Virus record (IMG/VR): IMGVR_UViG_3300025137_000137
Span: 1 to 34,155 of that record
Source: a virus
Reading direction: 5' to 3' (one strand)
DNA length: 34,155 nucleotides
Below are positions 16,749 through 24,462 of this stretch, one piece after another. Within the stretch, counting starts at the first letter, position 1; every line of letters begins with the position of its first letter. Below the pieces are notes generated by a model. That model saw nothing but the letters and a program-made list of their open reading frames with translations, was not told the DNA's origin and did not search any database. Position numbers and translations under genes: made by a program.

Positions 16749-18613
16749 TATCCACAACTCCCGTATGTTTTACCCACACCACTCTCACAATCAAGTGGCA
16801 TACCCTCACACCAACTAGGCACTGCACGCATACACGTTTCTATAAACTGCTGTGCTTCGTTGACCTCATCTTCCGGCACGCAACAGATAATACTATCGTG
16901 TACCGTCATTACTACATCGTATGTCTTAGCTATCAGTAGCATCTGTTCACCAATGATACACCTAGCAACAGCTTGGCATATGTTCTCTGTTACCTTGCCA
17001 CCATAGATGCGCGTTGAGCCTTGCCTAGTCTCATAATGAAACTCCAGACCTTTCTCACCCTGAAAATACCCCAAGTCTTTGTAGTGCATACACAACCCAG
17101 ATGGTAGTTGTACCTCAACCCGACCCCCGTATAAATATTGTTCGCCCGTATCAAAGTGACCACCTACCGGCCAACACCTTATGAGATCATTAGTGCCTAA
17201 ACAATAACCCATGTTTCTCGTCATTTGTAACAACATGTTTTGGCACTCACGCCAAAAGTGTTTTATCTTCCAGTTCGTATTGCGGTACACCTCTATTATT
17301 CTACGCGCTTCGTCTAACTCAATATCAACACCTGACTGTGCTTTAAGTTGTTCTTTAAAACGCACGCCACCCATACCATACCCTGCGCCTAGTATGGCTG
17401 TCTTACCAACAAACCTTTGTTCTTTGGTAACATCTTCAACTGCCACGCCGTAGATAGATGAAGCCATCTTCTTGTAAACATCTTCTCCCCTGTCAAATGC
17501 GTCTACTAGATCCTCTTGCCCTGCCAGCCACGCAAGTACACGCGCCTCTATCTGTGACGAGTCGCAGTCAATTAACATATATCCTTTGGGCGCACATATA
17601 CTATCTTTGAGAGACTTGTTACCACGACTAGGTAGGTTCTGCATATTGATCTTGTCATCACCACCCCATCTACCTGTGTGTGCGGCGTAGTATTTTATCG
17701 GTGCTGGCAGTGCGCCACGCTTGGCGATACCCATAAACCTCTCGGTACGTGTCTCCTCAAGTGTGGACTTCACCGCTAATCTTGCTTCGGCTAACGCCTT
17801 GACGTATGGGTTTTGGCTCACAAGCATATCTTGGAATGCCCTGTCTGTCTTAGCAAAAGCATAGGCTTGTTTACCGGTGGTAGGGCTAGTCTTTGTGGGT
17901 GGTTTTATACCTGCGTCCATCAAAGAATCGGCAAACTTTTCATTGCTCATCAGCGTCTCTTTCGTCACCCCGGCGAGCTTGACGAGTGTATCTTTATGAG
18001 AACGTATTTGTGTGAGGTGAGAATCGAGCGCGGCGTTGTTGATAAAGAGTTTAGGCTCGATAAACATACGCAAGGTAACATCAATGAGCTTGAGTTCTTT
18101 CTTTGGAAATTTCTTACCCATGATACCGAATAGTTTATAGGTTAGTTCTACATCGTTGATACAGTAATCACCATATGCGGCTAACTCGTCTGGTCGAAAG
18201 TCTGCCCTCTTTTTGCCCAACGCGGATTCCACCTCTGTACCTTTCTCCCCAATCCCATAACGTGTAGCAAGTGCCTTGAGAGAGCCACCAACTTGAACCC
18301 CATGTAAAGCACGGGCAATACACAAAGTATCGGTATAAACGCGAGGACGAACATCAAAGCGCCAGTTGAGAATAGCGCCATCGAACATAGTATTGTGAGC
18401 AACAAGACAAATGTCCTGCCAATCGAATTGTTGTAAGTATTCTTTGAGTTCAGCTTCTGACCCACTAATCCATCTTGTTTCTTCTGCATTATATTTTACC
18501 CCCATTCCTATCACTTCGAACGTAGAACTACGTACGTATTCTTCGGTTGTTAACTTACTTAGTGAAAACTTCTTATCATAATATGTTTCAAAATCTATCG
18601 TTATTATATCCAT
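16748..18613 (-). CDS. Family A DNA polymerase with 3'-5' exonuclease
   Basis: This 621-residue replicative polymerase has a DEDDy exonuclease at the N terminus: IDFETYY (Asp7, Glu9), HNTMFDG (Asp78) and YCINDVE (Tyr150, Asp154). The polymerase domain shows TGRWGGDDKINMQNLPSRG, motif A LIDCDSSQIEARVLAW (Asp351), motif B QRFVGKTAILGAGYGMG (~400-414) and motif C TVHDS (His572, Asp573). All catalytic residues looked for are present. There is no 5'-3' exonuclease domain, as expected for a phage enzyme. GGAGGG lies just before the ATG. It works with the primase-helicase and SSB encoded in the same operon. Confidence 0.95.
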   Translation of the reverse strand: MDIITIDFETYYDKKFSLSKLTTEEYVRSSTFEVIGMGVKYNAEETRWISGSEAELKEYLQQFDWQDICLVAHNTMFDGAILNWRFDVRPRVYTDTLCIARALHGVQVGGSLKALATRYGIGEKGTEVESALGKKRADFRPDELAAYGDYCINDVELTYKLFGIMGKKFPKKELKLIDVTLRMFIEPKLFINNAALDSHLTQIRSHKDTLVKLAGVTKETLMSNEKFADSLMDAGIKPPTKTSPTTGKQAYAFAKTDRAFQDMLVSQNPYVKALAEARLAVKSTLEETRTERFMGIAKRGALPAPIKYYAAHTGRWGGDDKINMQNLPSRGNKSLKDSICAPKGYMLIDCDSSQIEARVLAWLAGQEDLVDAFDRGEDVYKKMASSIYGVAVEDVTKEQRFVGKTAILGAGYGMGGVRFKEQLKAQSGVDIELDEARRIIEVYRNTNWKIKHFWRECQNMLLQMTRNMGYCLGTNDLIRCWPVGGHFDTGEQYLYGGRVEVQLPSGLCMHYKDLGYFQGEKGLEFHYETRQGSTRIYGGKVTENICQAVARCIIGEQMLLIAKTYDVVMTVHDSIICCVPEDEVNEAQQFIETCMRAVPSWCEGMPLDCESGVGKTYGSCG

Positions 18614-18634
18614 AGTCCCTCCGACTAGTTAAGT

Positions 18635-18661
18635 GCAGGTTGTAAGTCTTACGCGACCTGC
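18635..18661. other. Nested inverted repeat upstream of the polymerase gene
   Basis: GCAGGT (18635-18640) pairs with ACCTGC (18656-18661), and GTAAG/CTTAC is nested inside. It sits in the 87-base gap before the polymerase gene, the widest gap in this part of the operon. There is no U tract, so it is more likely an RNA structure or protein site than a terminator. Confidence 0.35.
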
Positions 18662-18700
18662 GGCTACGCCCTATTACTCGACTTACTAAGCATGGAGAAA

Positions 18701-19030
18701 CTAGATTAATCCATGATCAATATCTGGTGCAGTTAGCCAACCAACATCGAGTAGCTTTTCAATGTTGTGCATGTTGTCCTCGTTTACCACCAAGGCTATA
18801 CCACCAGCTATTTTTATCTGTAGTAAGTTCTTTTCCTGTAGTGGTGTAGGCTTGTTGTTACCAGCCTTGAGTTCAACCCCAAAAAACGTACCGTTGTAGC
18901 ACCCTACTATATCCGGCACGCCACTCTTACCGTAGCCACCCGTTGCTGGCATAAAGTAGTAGCAGTAATCCAACTCATCAAGATACTTCCTGACTACTTT
19001 CTTGACTTTCCCTTCCGGTGTCATAGCCAT
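18701..19030 (-). CDS. VRR-NUC domain nuclease
   Basis: This 109-residue protein is essentially a bare VRR-NUC (PD-(D/E)XK) domain. Key residues are Glu6 in the first helix, SGVPDIVG (Asp40), GVELKAG (Glu53, Lys55) and PTPLQ (Gln65). Stand-alone phage VRR-NUC proteins are thought to act as structure-selective nucleases, for example on Holliday or flap junctions. GAGGAGG lies 6 bases before the ATG. The 87-base gap before the polymerase gene follows. Confidence 0.9.
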   Translation of the reverse strand: MAMTPEGKVKKVVRKYLDELDYCYYFMPATGGYGKSGVPDIVGCYNGTFFGVELKAGNNKPTPLQEKNLLQIKIAGGIALVVNEDNMHNIEKLLDVGWLTAPDIDHGLI

Positions 19031-19121
19031 TACGTTCCTCCTCTATCATGGTCACAAGTTTTTCTAATGAGCTTGCGATACGTAGTAACGCGTTACACGC
19101 ATCAATTTCTATCTGTGTCAT
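18978..19121 (-). CDS. Small helical protein of unknown function
   Basis: The 47-residue product starts at ATG 19121, which is preceded by GGAGG at 5 bases; an in-frame start at 19169 is weaker. It has an amphipathic helix (ACNALLRIASSLEKLVTMIEE) followed by a polar Ser/Glu tail. It overlaps the unknown 102-residue gene by 20 bases and the VRR-NUC gene by 53 bases, an unusually long overlap for this operon. Confidence 0.5.
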   Translation of the reverse strand: MTQIEIDACNALLRIASSLEKLVTMIEEERNGYDTGRESQESSQEVS

Positions 19122-19410
19122 CTTCGCCTCCGAATACCCAAAACTTTTCTGCACTAGCTCTCCTACCAATAGTGTCTATGACATTACTATCGGCATCACA
19201 AAGCATTAGTATAGCTATCTTACGCTGTACCCATTCGGGCATATCGTTTATAGAATTGTAGTCCGACTGTAACTCATCGTCAACACAATCCATACCAATA
19301 CAAGTAACGTGTACCTTACCTGTATTAGAATCGACATACACTCGGTGTACCCTGTCATGACCTGACTTAGCCATGCGCATAACTTTCTGTGCGGCATCAT
19401 TCAACAACAT
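19102..19410 (-). CDS. Unknown 102-residue protein
   Basis: I do not recognise this protein. It has a beta-rich N-terminal half (HRVYVDSNTGKVHVTCIG) and a helical part (MPEWVQRKIAILMLCDAD), with three Cys not arranged as a clear metal site. GGAGGG lies 8 bases upstream of the ATG, which overlaps the end of the preceding gene by 14 bases. It lies in the leftward operon between the MoxR/VWA triad and the replication genes. Confidence 0.6.
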   Translation of the reverse strand: MLLNDAAQKVMRMAKSGHDRVHRVYVDSNTGKVHVTCIGMDCVDDELQSDYNSINDMPEWVQRKIAILMLCDADSNVIDTIGRRASAEKFWVFGGEDDTDRN

Positions 19411-20311
19411 AGAACACGCCCTCCATAACCTTCATGCCAACACCGTCAACGTATTGCTTATCCTCTAACACGTTTACAACAGATACAGCACCCTGTAGTG
19501 CTTCAGGTAACGTATCGACTATTTCAAACGACCAGTTAGTCCCTAGCGATGTAGCCGTGCACCTGAGCTTGTCTTCTTTACCAATGGTGAACGTATGTCT
19601 GCCACTTGCTAACTTTTCACGTACACGTACGTACCTAAGCGCACCTTGCCCATTGACTAACTCGGCGTGTTCTTTCTCCAACGCAAGCAAGTTAGTTAGC
19701 TCTGACCTGCAACCAAGCTCATGCCCTGCGTTGTACATATTTACCAAGTCAAGCATCAAAGGTGAGTTGCGTAGCAAGTCGTACTCGGCAGAGCGTATCA
19801 CATACTCTTTGGCATTGAGCAGACCAGCCAGCGCCTCGTCTAGTTCTTTACTACTGTGGTCTAACGTGTTTCTACGACTTGCTTTAAAGGATTCATAATT
19901 GAGTACGTGTATCTCTGGGTCTGTGTACTCACGAAAATACTGAGCCGCGTTGCGTACTGCTTTGTCCATGCTTACTGATGATAGACAGTAGTATTTCTTT
20001 GGGTTGTACGGGTCTGACTTTTTGTTCTCAACGTATGGTGACTTCACGTTGTATGTTTTCTTCTCATCGGTGGTGTTTCTCAACTCCCAATCACGCTCAT
20101 CACTGAAACTAATCCTACCACGCGCATACTTCTCGTCTTTGTAATACGCACAAGCCGTGTGAGCGTTTTCAAAGTAGAACAACATATCAGGAAACACTTT
20201 GTTTATGGCGTCTGTAAACAGAGCAAGCTCGTCACTACAGCCCATAACACCTGTAGCCGGTAATTCTGATACAAGGTTGTGCTTGTACCTGTTGTTTGTA
20301 TCAATCTCCAT
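19397..20311 (-). CDS. Unknown 304-residue protein
   Basis: I do not recognise this protein. ATG 20311 is chosen because GGAGGA lies 7 bases upstream; a TTG at 20326 would give five more residues. The product is mixed alpha/beta, with aromatic segments (FPDMLFYFENAHTACAYYK), a central coiled coil (ELTNLLALEKEHAELVNG) and a beta-rich C terminus (WSFEIVDTL, MKVMEGVFYVVE). It has no membrane segment and no nucleotide-binding motif. Its start overlaps the stop of the 82-residue gene. Confidence 0.65.
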   Translation of the reverse strand: MEIDTNNRYKHNLVSELPATGVMGCSDELALFTDAINKVFPDMLFYFENAHTACAYYKDEKYARGRISFSDERDWELRNTTDEKKTYNVKSPYVENKKSDPYNPKKYYCLSSVSMDKAVRNAAQYFREYTDPEIHVLNYESFKASRRNTLDHSSKELDEALAGLLNAKEYVIRSAEYDLLRNSPLMLDLVNMYNAGHELGCRSELTNLLALEKEHAELVNGQGALRYVRVREKLASGRHTFTIGKEDKLRCTATSLGTNWSFEIVDTLPEALQGAVSVVNVLEDKQYVDGVGMKVMEGVFYVVE

Positions 20312-20549
20312 TGTACATTCCTCCAATTTTATTAGTTAATAAAGTGTCAAATTCTGCCTGTGTAAGTTCTACGCCTTTGTTCTCATCATCAGTTACACCG
20401 GTGTAACCAGCCGGTTTTTCTGATACCAGTCCCGCGTCACTAAACTCACGTAGCTTTGCGAGTACCTCGTCAAACGTAAACTCTCTGTTGATAGCGTCAT
20501 CACCAAAGGCTAACTCAAACACGTCCTCAATAAATTGTTTCTTGTTCAT
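20301..20549 (-). CDS. Unknown acidic 82-residue protein
   Basis: This is a short acidic protein with a helical N-terminal half (KKQFIEDVFELAFGDDAINR) and an ELTQAEFDTLL helix near the end. The ATG at 20549 overlaps the VWA gene's stop as ATGA, and GGAGGA lies about 9 bases upstream. Longer in-frame readings into the VWA gene have no ribosome-binding site. No family recognised. Confidence 0.6.
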   Translation of the reverse strand: MNKKQFIEDVFELAFGDDAINREFTFDEVLAKLREFSDAGLVSEKPAGYTGVTDDENKGVELTQAEFDTLLTNKIGGMYNGD

Positions 20550-21838
20550 TTCTTCATGTCCTCCGATTTGATATGTAATACTGAGCCACATGGTGGCACG
20601 CAATTGGGGTTGTCGAGTATGCACCACAACACTGGGCAGTCCCAAGTACCCCAATGATTCTTGTCAAACACCTCACCGTCCGTGAACACGATTGCACACT
20701 GTGGTGATATCTTGTTGTCACGTAAGTGATTCGGCACACACGCTGGTACAGTACCACCACCACCAACCGGCTTGGTGTTTTGTATCAGCGCATCAATCTC
20801 CTCACCTACGAATAACTCGTCACCCTGTACTTCATGATCCCAATAGATAACACGCGCAGATTCTGGCCTGACTGTTGATACGATCTGTTGTACCTCGGTC
20901 ATGAAGTAAGGCAGTATGTTCCAGCATGAATACGACAAGTCATTGGCTAGTAGTAACTCACCAACCTGCTCATCGTATGTACTGGGCATGACAATGCCAC
21001 GACCAATAAACCTACGGTGTAGTCTGTTGTAGGTATTCTCGGTGTCACCCTCACACGTTGTGGCAATGTAGTCACGTAGTACCGTACGCCAATTGATCTG
21101 TGGCTTGAGTAGATCCTCAATGATCTTGTTGTGTCCCTTGCCACCTACCTTACCGGCAACCAACTCACCCTGACGTAGTGCGTCCTTGATCTCTTGAGCT
21201 ACGGTCTTTTTCTCATCGGCACTTAGTGCTGGGTAGCCACCTTCCATACCCTCATCGTCCCCGGATTTGGGTTCGTCACCTTGTGGTGACACGTTGGGGT
21301 CAAAGACATGACTGTCGAATGTCTCACCACTCTGTGGCGTACCATCGTCATTGTCTGGGTCAAACTTACCTTGCCCCTGCTCCTTGTCCTCATACAGTGA
21401 GTTGAATACCTCGACAACACTCATGTCACGGTACTGCTCATCAATCAACCAACCCTCACCGATAGCACAAAAACCTTTGGGGTAGTTTGGCTCTGGTGGA
21501 TTCTCGTCCTTGATAATAAGGTTAATCACATAGTCACCGGCCATGTTGAACACCTGCGGATCTTTCTTGCGGTATGGCTCATAGAATGAACAGTGACATA
21601 AGCCCTTGTGGTAGTTCTCATGTACTACACCACCACGTAACTCGGCATCACAAACACTGTCGATCCACCCTGTACCGTACCACTCGTCACGACCATTGGT
21701 ACACGCGGTCGGGCACTCTGGGTCTACCACTCGCGTGCCGGTCATGAACACGCCCTTCATTGCTAGGTATCGGCCATCACGATCAATCTCTGATATGGCA
21801 CGATACAATCGTTCTTGCGGCTTGAGCTTGCCAAACAT
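20546..21838 (-). CDS. DUF2201-type metallopeptidase-like/VWA-domain protein
   Basis: The 430-residue partner of the MoxR ATPase has HENYH at 73-77 and NMAGDYVIN at 98-106, matching the HExxH plus downstream Asp pattern of the putative metallopeptidase domain (DUF2201 N-terminal). A disordered acidic Gly/Pro/Asp linker spans ~155-205. The C-terminal VWA-like domain carries a MIDAS site: DLSYS (Asp300, Ser302, Ser304) and a TDG in IVFTDGEVFD. MoxR-VWA pairs usually act as metal-dependent chaperones that remodel or mature a protein complex. GGGGAGG precedes the ATG, one base after the ATPase stop. Base composition is GC-richer than in the virion genes. Confidence 0.82.
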   Translation of the reverse strand: MFGKLKPQERLYRAISEIDRDGRYLAMKGVFMTGTRVVDPECPTACTNGRDEWYGTGWIDSVCDAELRGGVVHENYHKGLCHCSFYEPYRKKDPQVFNMAGDYVINLIIKDENPPEPNYPKGFCAIGEGWLIDEQYRDMSVVEVFNSLYEDKEQGQGKFDPDNDDGTPQSGETFDSHVFDPNVSPQGDEPKSGDDEGMEGGYPALSADEKKTVAQEIKDALRQGELVAGKVGGKGHNKIIEDLLKPQINWRTVLRDYIATTCEGDTENTYNRLHRRFIGRGIVMPSTYDEQVGELLLANDLSYSCWNILPYFMTEVQQIVSTVRPESARVIYWDHEVQGDELFVGEEIDALIQNTKPVGGGGTVPACVPNHLRDNKISPQCAIVFTDGEVFDKNHWGTWDCPVLWCILDNPNCVPPCGSVLHIKSEDMKK

Positions 21839-21839
21839 G

Positions 21840-22925
21840 TTACACCTCCCCTGCTGTAATCCAGCTATTAGCTACACACCAATCGGTAAACTTTTTGTTC
21901 TTGAATACAATGTCACGCTTGGCATACGTATCAACACGCGCACCGTTGACGAACATAGATTGTAGATCCTTGGGTAGCCGTTCCATGTAGGTAAGCCACT
22001 GATTGACCCATGTCTTGTCAATACTTGTTAGTGTGCGATACACAACAAGAACCCGCGCACTAGCATTGTCTGGTACTTTGGCTGTCATAGGATCGTCAAT
22101 GATTGACTGTTGTGTAGGCAACTGAGCACCGAGCTTGAGAAACGTATACAGACTAGCACCTGCGACATCACCAATGGCCGCGATCAATGCCATCTGCAAT
22201 GTCTGATCGTCGAAGGCATCACGGTTGGGTAATACGCTCATACAAACACGTTCAAACGAGCGTGGTGTAAGGCAACCCTCACGTTCTGGTGCGCGTGGAT
22301 CATTGATCATCTCGTTCTCATGTGGGTTCTCATACATATCGAACGTGTGCAGTGCGTGTGGATTGTCACGCAACCAACCTAGACCCATAGGATCATAGCC
22401 CTGATTGATACCGTACTCGATCTGCTCATCGGCTGTGGGTGAGCGCATATAGACAGGCATTGTACGGTTACGTGTGTGTGGGAGTAACAAGTCGTTCAAC
22501 CCCTCTGCACCGTGGTTAGTAGTACCAAATATGATGGTGCGTGGGTGCTTCTTCTTACCACACAACTCGCCACTGTGTAACAGGCCATTGATCGGTAGCT
22601 TGAGCGCGTTCTTACACTTACCGATCTCGTCAATACATATGACTAGTGGCTTGTCGATATGGAAGCCAAGATCCTCATTGGGTAAGTTACGTACGCAACC
22701 CGCTTCGACATCGGGCATCGGTATAAACAAGTCACCGGTGTCCTTGGCTGGTGCGTCAAACATGATACCCTCAAGGCCGGTCATCTCACATATAAGCTGT
22801 AGCAATGCTGACTTGCCGATACCCATATGACCTTGCACAATGATTGACTCTTTGTGACCGATCTTAGCAATAAGCTCGGCTGTCTGTTGTATGCTCATAG
22901 CGAGCGATAGTTTGTTCTGGTTCAT
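21840..22925 (-). CDS. MoxR-type AAA+ ATPase
   Basis: In this 361-residue AAA+ ATPase, Walker A is GHMGIGKS (32-39), Walker B VICIDE (~95-100) and sensor 1 IIFGTTNHG (~132-139); an Arg-rich TRNRTMPVYM follows where the arginine finger is expected. Spacing and the C-terminal helical domain fit MoxR. It is encoded next to the VWA/DUF2201 protein, its usual partner, and after an unrecognised 302-aa protein, suggesting a three-part chaperone. GGAG lies 7 bases before the ATG. One copy of the 18-bp palindrome (22954-22971) lies in the 48-base gap upstream. Confidence 0.88.
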   Translation of the reverse strand: MNQNKLSLAMSIQQTAELIAKIGHKESIIVQGHMGIGKSALLQLICEMTGLEGIMFDAPAKDTGDLFIPMPDVEAGCVRNLPNEDLGFHIDKPLVICIDEIGKCKNALKLPINGLLHSGELCGKKKHPRTIIFGTTNHGAEGLNDLLLPHTRNRTMPVYMRSPTADEQIEYGINQGYDPMGLGWLRDNPHALHTFDMYENPHENEMINDPRAPEREGCLTPRSFERVCMSVLPNRDAFDDQTLQMALIAAIGDVAGASLYTFLKLGAQLPTQQSIIDDPMTAKVPDNASARVLVVYRTLTSIDKTWVNQWLTYMERLPKDLQSMFVNGARVDTYAKRDIVFKNKKFTDWCVANSWITAGEV

Positions 22926-22953
22926 GATGTTTCTCCATAAAGTTTAGGGTTTG

Positions 22954-22971
22954 AGTTACGCCGGCGTAAGT
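22954..22971. promoter_or_regulatory. 18-bp palindrome, copy 1
   Basis: AGTTACGCCGGCGTAAGT, differing by one base from the other three copies; the 14-bp core TTACGCCGGCGTAA is intact. It lies between the 302-aa and MoxR genes. It could be an operator, an initiator-protein site or, in RNA, a stable hairpin ahead of the MoxR ribosome-binding site. Confidence 0.8.
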
Positions 22972-22973
22972 GA

Positions 22974-23882
22974 TTACAAAATATCCAGCGTTGGTAATGA
23001 CGCAATAGCCTGATCGACCTTGCGCTTGGTTTCTACACGTAGCTGTGAACTATCGCGTAGTGCTTCACAAGTGACACCACGTAGTGCATCTTCGAGGTTG
23101 TCACACATACTTGTCATTTGAATGTCGTTGTCCGCGTTGCACGTTCGTAGTATCTCAACCATGTCCAACACGTTAGACACAAGTGTACCTGCGAACCGCT
23201 TGGTGTTGTCCGCGTGTAACTTCGTAGCCATGTTGTTAAGCGGTTTGTATAGCCGGTCATACATAGCGAGCTTGCCGTTGTGTAACTGTGTTTTCACAAA
23301 GTCATCGGTTTCGGCACGCCATTGGTCGGCATCGGCTTGCGCGTCATCAAAGAACTCATCACTGAAATGCTGGCCGCTAGGTAATGGGAACATAGAAACG
23401 CGGTGATTGAACCGATCACGCATGGTGGCTGGGTCTGGGTATTTGCTCATGTCATGCAAGTCACCGAGTGCGTCTTGGCTGATACGTAAGAACTCATACT
23501 GCTCACTGAACTCATCGGCTAGGCTGTTGAACTTAGCTAGTGGCTCGCGCATCTTACCGTGCGGTAGTGCGGCAGGGCATAACTCATTCAGCCATATCAC
23601 GTTAGTACAAGTACGATAACCACCGTCAAGAAACGGTGACGATAGCTCTTTGAATACATCACGCAAGTCACTCTCTGTTGATTTGATTTGCTTGAGCAAT
23701 GTTGTACCGGCCATAAGATCAACACGGGTTGATACTGCATTACTGTCTGCATTGTGTTGGGCGGCGACTGACTTAGATAACTTGTTGTTGGTGCGTAGGC
23801 TGTTCCATACGCTGATGTTTTGTACGACCATTGCCATGCAATCTTGTGGCCGTAGTATCTTTGGTGTTGTTGGTGTGTTCAT
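22974..23882 (-). CDS. Unknown 302-residue protein, third member of the MoxR/VWA unit
   Basis: This is the first gene of the leftward operon behind a consensus promoter. The protein is largely alpha-helical, with coiled-coil-like stretches (TLLKQIKSTESDLRDVFKEL, NNMATKLHADNTKRF), scattered Cys and no catalytic motif that I can see. By position it is likely an adaptor, substrate or scaffold of the MoxR-VWA pair. AGGAG lies 7 bases before the ATG. A copy of the 18-bp palindrome lies just upstream of that ribosome-binding site, in the leader. Confidence 0.65.
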   Translation of the reverse strand: MNTPTTPKILRPQDCMAMVVQNISVWNSLRTNNKLSKSVAAQHNADSNAVSTRVDLMAGTTLLKQIKSTESDLRDVFKELSSPFLDGGYRTCTNVIWLNELCPAALPHGKMREPLAKFNSLADEFSEQYEFLRISQDALGDLHDMSKYPDPATMRDRFNHRVSMFPLPSGQHFSDEFFDDAQADADQWRAETDDFVKTQLHNGKLAMYDRLYKPLNNMATKLHADNTKRFAGTLVSNVLDMVEILRTCNADNDIQMTSMCDNLEDALRGVTCEALRDSSQLRVETKRKVDQAIASLPTLDIL

Positions 23883-23898
23883 GTTTTATCTCCTGCCG

Positions 23899-23916
23899 AC
23901 TTACGCCGGCGTAAGT
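23899..23916. promoter_or_regulatory. 18-bp palindrome, copy 2
   Basis: A perfect ACTTACGCCGGCGTAAGT in the 5' leader of the 302-aa gene, 8 bases from its AGGAG and about 50 bases downstream of the expected transcription start. A bound protein here would block elongation; as RNA it would fold next to the ribosome-binding site. Confidence 0.85.
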
Positions 23917-23938
23917 GTGATTTAGGTAAACGTGTTGA

Positions 23939-23961
23939 CTCAAGACGAATTACCACTTGAG
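23939..23961 (-). other. Leader hairpin downstream of the main promoter
   Basis: On the - strand CTCAAG ... CTTGAG form a 6-bp stem around an 11-base loop at the expected 5' end of the main early transcript. It may stabilise the mRNA end. There is no U tract after it, so it is not a terminator. Confidence 0.4.
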
Positions 23962-23969
23962 CTTCGCTC

Positions 23970-23998
23970 ATTATAACACACCTATTAGGATATGTCAA
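23970..23998 (-). promoter_or_regulatory. Perfect consensus sigma70-type promoter, P(main)
   Basis: Read on the - strand: TTGACA (23998-23993), 17-base spacer, TATAAT (23975-23970). Both hexamers match the consensus exactly and the spacing is optimal. Transcription would start near 23963 and read the 302-aa, MoxR and VWA genes and, without an obvious strong terminator, on into the replication operon. The spacer contains the small palindrome CCTAATAGG. Confidence 0.9.
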
Positions 23999-24247
23999 GT
24001 GACCCCAAAGTCTGGTATTTAGGCGAATGTCCTATAATGTCCGTGAATGTTCTATTGTATAGGCGGGCAAGTTACTGATTATACTATAATGTTCTAATGT
24101 TCTAAAATATGGAAAATTGGAGGTGGATATTAATCTGCGTAAAAGGGCTGGAACAATAGAGCGTGTTCATAATAATTTAATAGTAATTTTCTAATTATAG
24201 AACATTATAAATATATATATATATAGGGGCTTTTTGCAATGTCCCGC

Positions 24248-24277
24248 ACTAGATCATACTAGATCATACTAGATCCT
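24248..24277 (+). repeat. Three tandem 10-mers
   Basis: ACTAGATCAT, ACTAGATCAT, ACTAGATCCT back to back, one helical turn apart, inside the origin candidate. Each unit contains CTAG and GATC. Phased repeats of this kind are typical protein-binding sites in origins. Confidence 0.75.
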
Positions 24278-24347
24278 ACAGGATTTGTTTTGTTCTATAA
24301 AGTAGCAGAAATAGTAGAACATTAGGGAACGTTTTATAGAACATTAG

Positions 24348-24365
24348 ACTTACGCCGGCGTAAGT
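24348..24365. promoter_or_regulatory. 18-bp palindrome, copy 3
   Basis: A perfect ACTTACGCCGGCGTAAGT abutting the last TAGAACATTAG iteron (24335-24347), at the edge of the origin candidate and not near a recognisable promoter. Its position argues that the palindrome may serve replication and not only transcription. Confidence 0.85.
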
Positions 24366-24374
24366 GCCTTCCCA

Positions 24375-24460
24375 CGCGCCGCGCTACATATCAACTGGTT
24401 TCAGGGAACGCCACGACAAGCCGCGCCGCGCAACTCTGGAACTGGTCTCAAAATTGAGAC
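24375..24460. repeat. GC boxes and GTCTCAA inverted repeat
   Basis: CGCGCCGCGC occurs at 24375-24384 and again at 24422-24431. It is followed by GTCTCAAAATTGAGAC (24445-24460), a perfect 16-bp inverted repeat. The same order, GC box then GGTCTCAAAATTGAGGCC, recurs at 25291-25330. These blocks lie just beyond the terminators, between transcription units. Confidence 0.65.
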
Positions 24461-24462
24461 AC

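Larger units (their letters stand above)
24000..24365. other. Candidate replication origin: iteron-bearing AT-rich stretch
   Basis: This is most of the one gene-free stretch longer than 300 bases (23883-24501). The 9-mer AATGTTCTA occurs exactly at 24046, 24088 and 24096, and its complement TAGAACATT at 24198, 24315 and 24337: three copies in one orientation to the left and three in the other to the right. A near copy (AATGTCCTA) is at 24026. Between the arrays lie a (AT)n run (~24209-24225) and three tandem 10-mers (24248-24277). An 18-bp palindrome closes the right side. The layout is that of an initiator-bound origin with an AT-rich unwinding element. No gene was found on either strand. 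Origin function is inferred. Confidence 0.6.

Noticed and set aside
18181-18489. 102-residue - strand ORF with hydrophobic segments inside the polymerase gene
   Set aside because: It lies wholly within the strongly supported polymerase frame, has no convincing ribosome-binding site, and its hydrophobic look follows from the polymerase codons read out of frame.
19434-19898. 154-residue + strand ORF opposite the 304-residue gene
   Set aside because: It is antisense to a gene with a good ribosome-binding site and operon overlaps; its Ser/Pro/Leu-rich product is typical of an antisense shadow.
24248-24277. Tandem 10-mers as a CRISPR array
   Set aside because: Units are contiguous with no spacers, far too short, and no cas gene lies nearby; the Cas4-like nuclease belongs to the replication operon.
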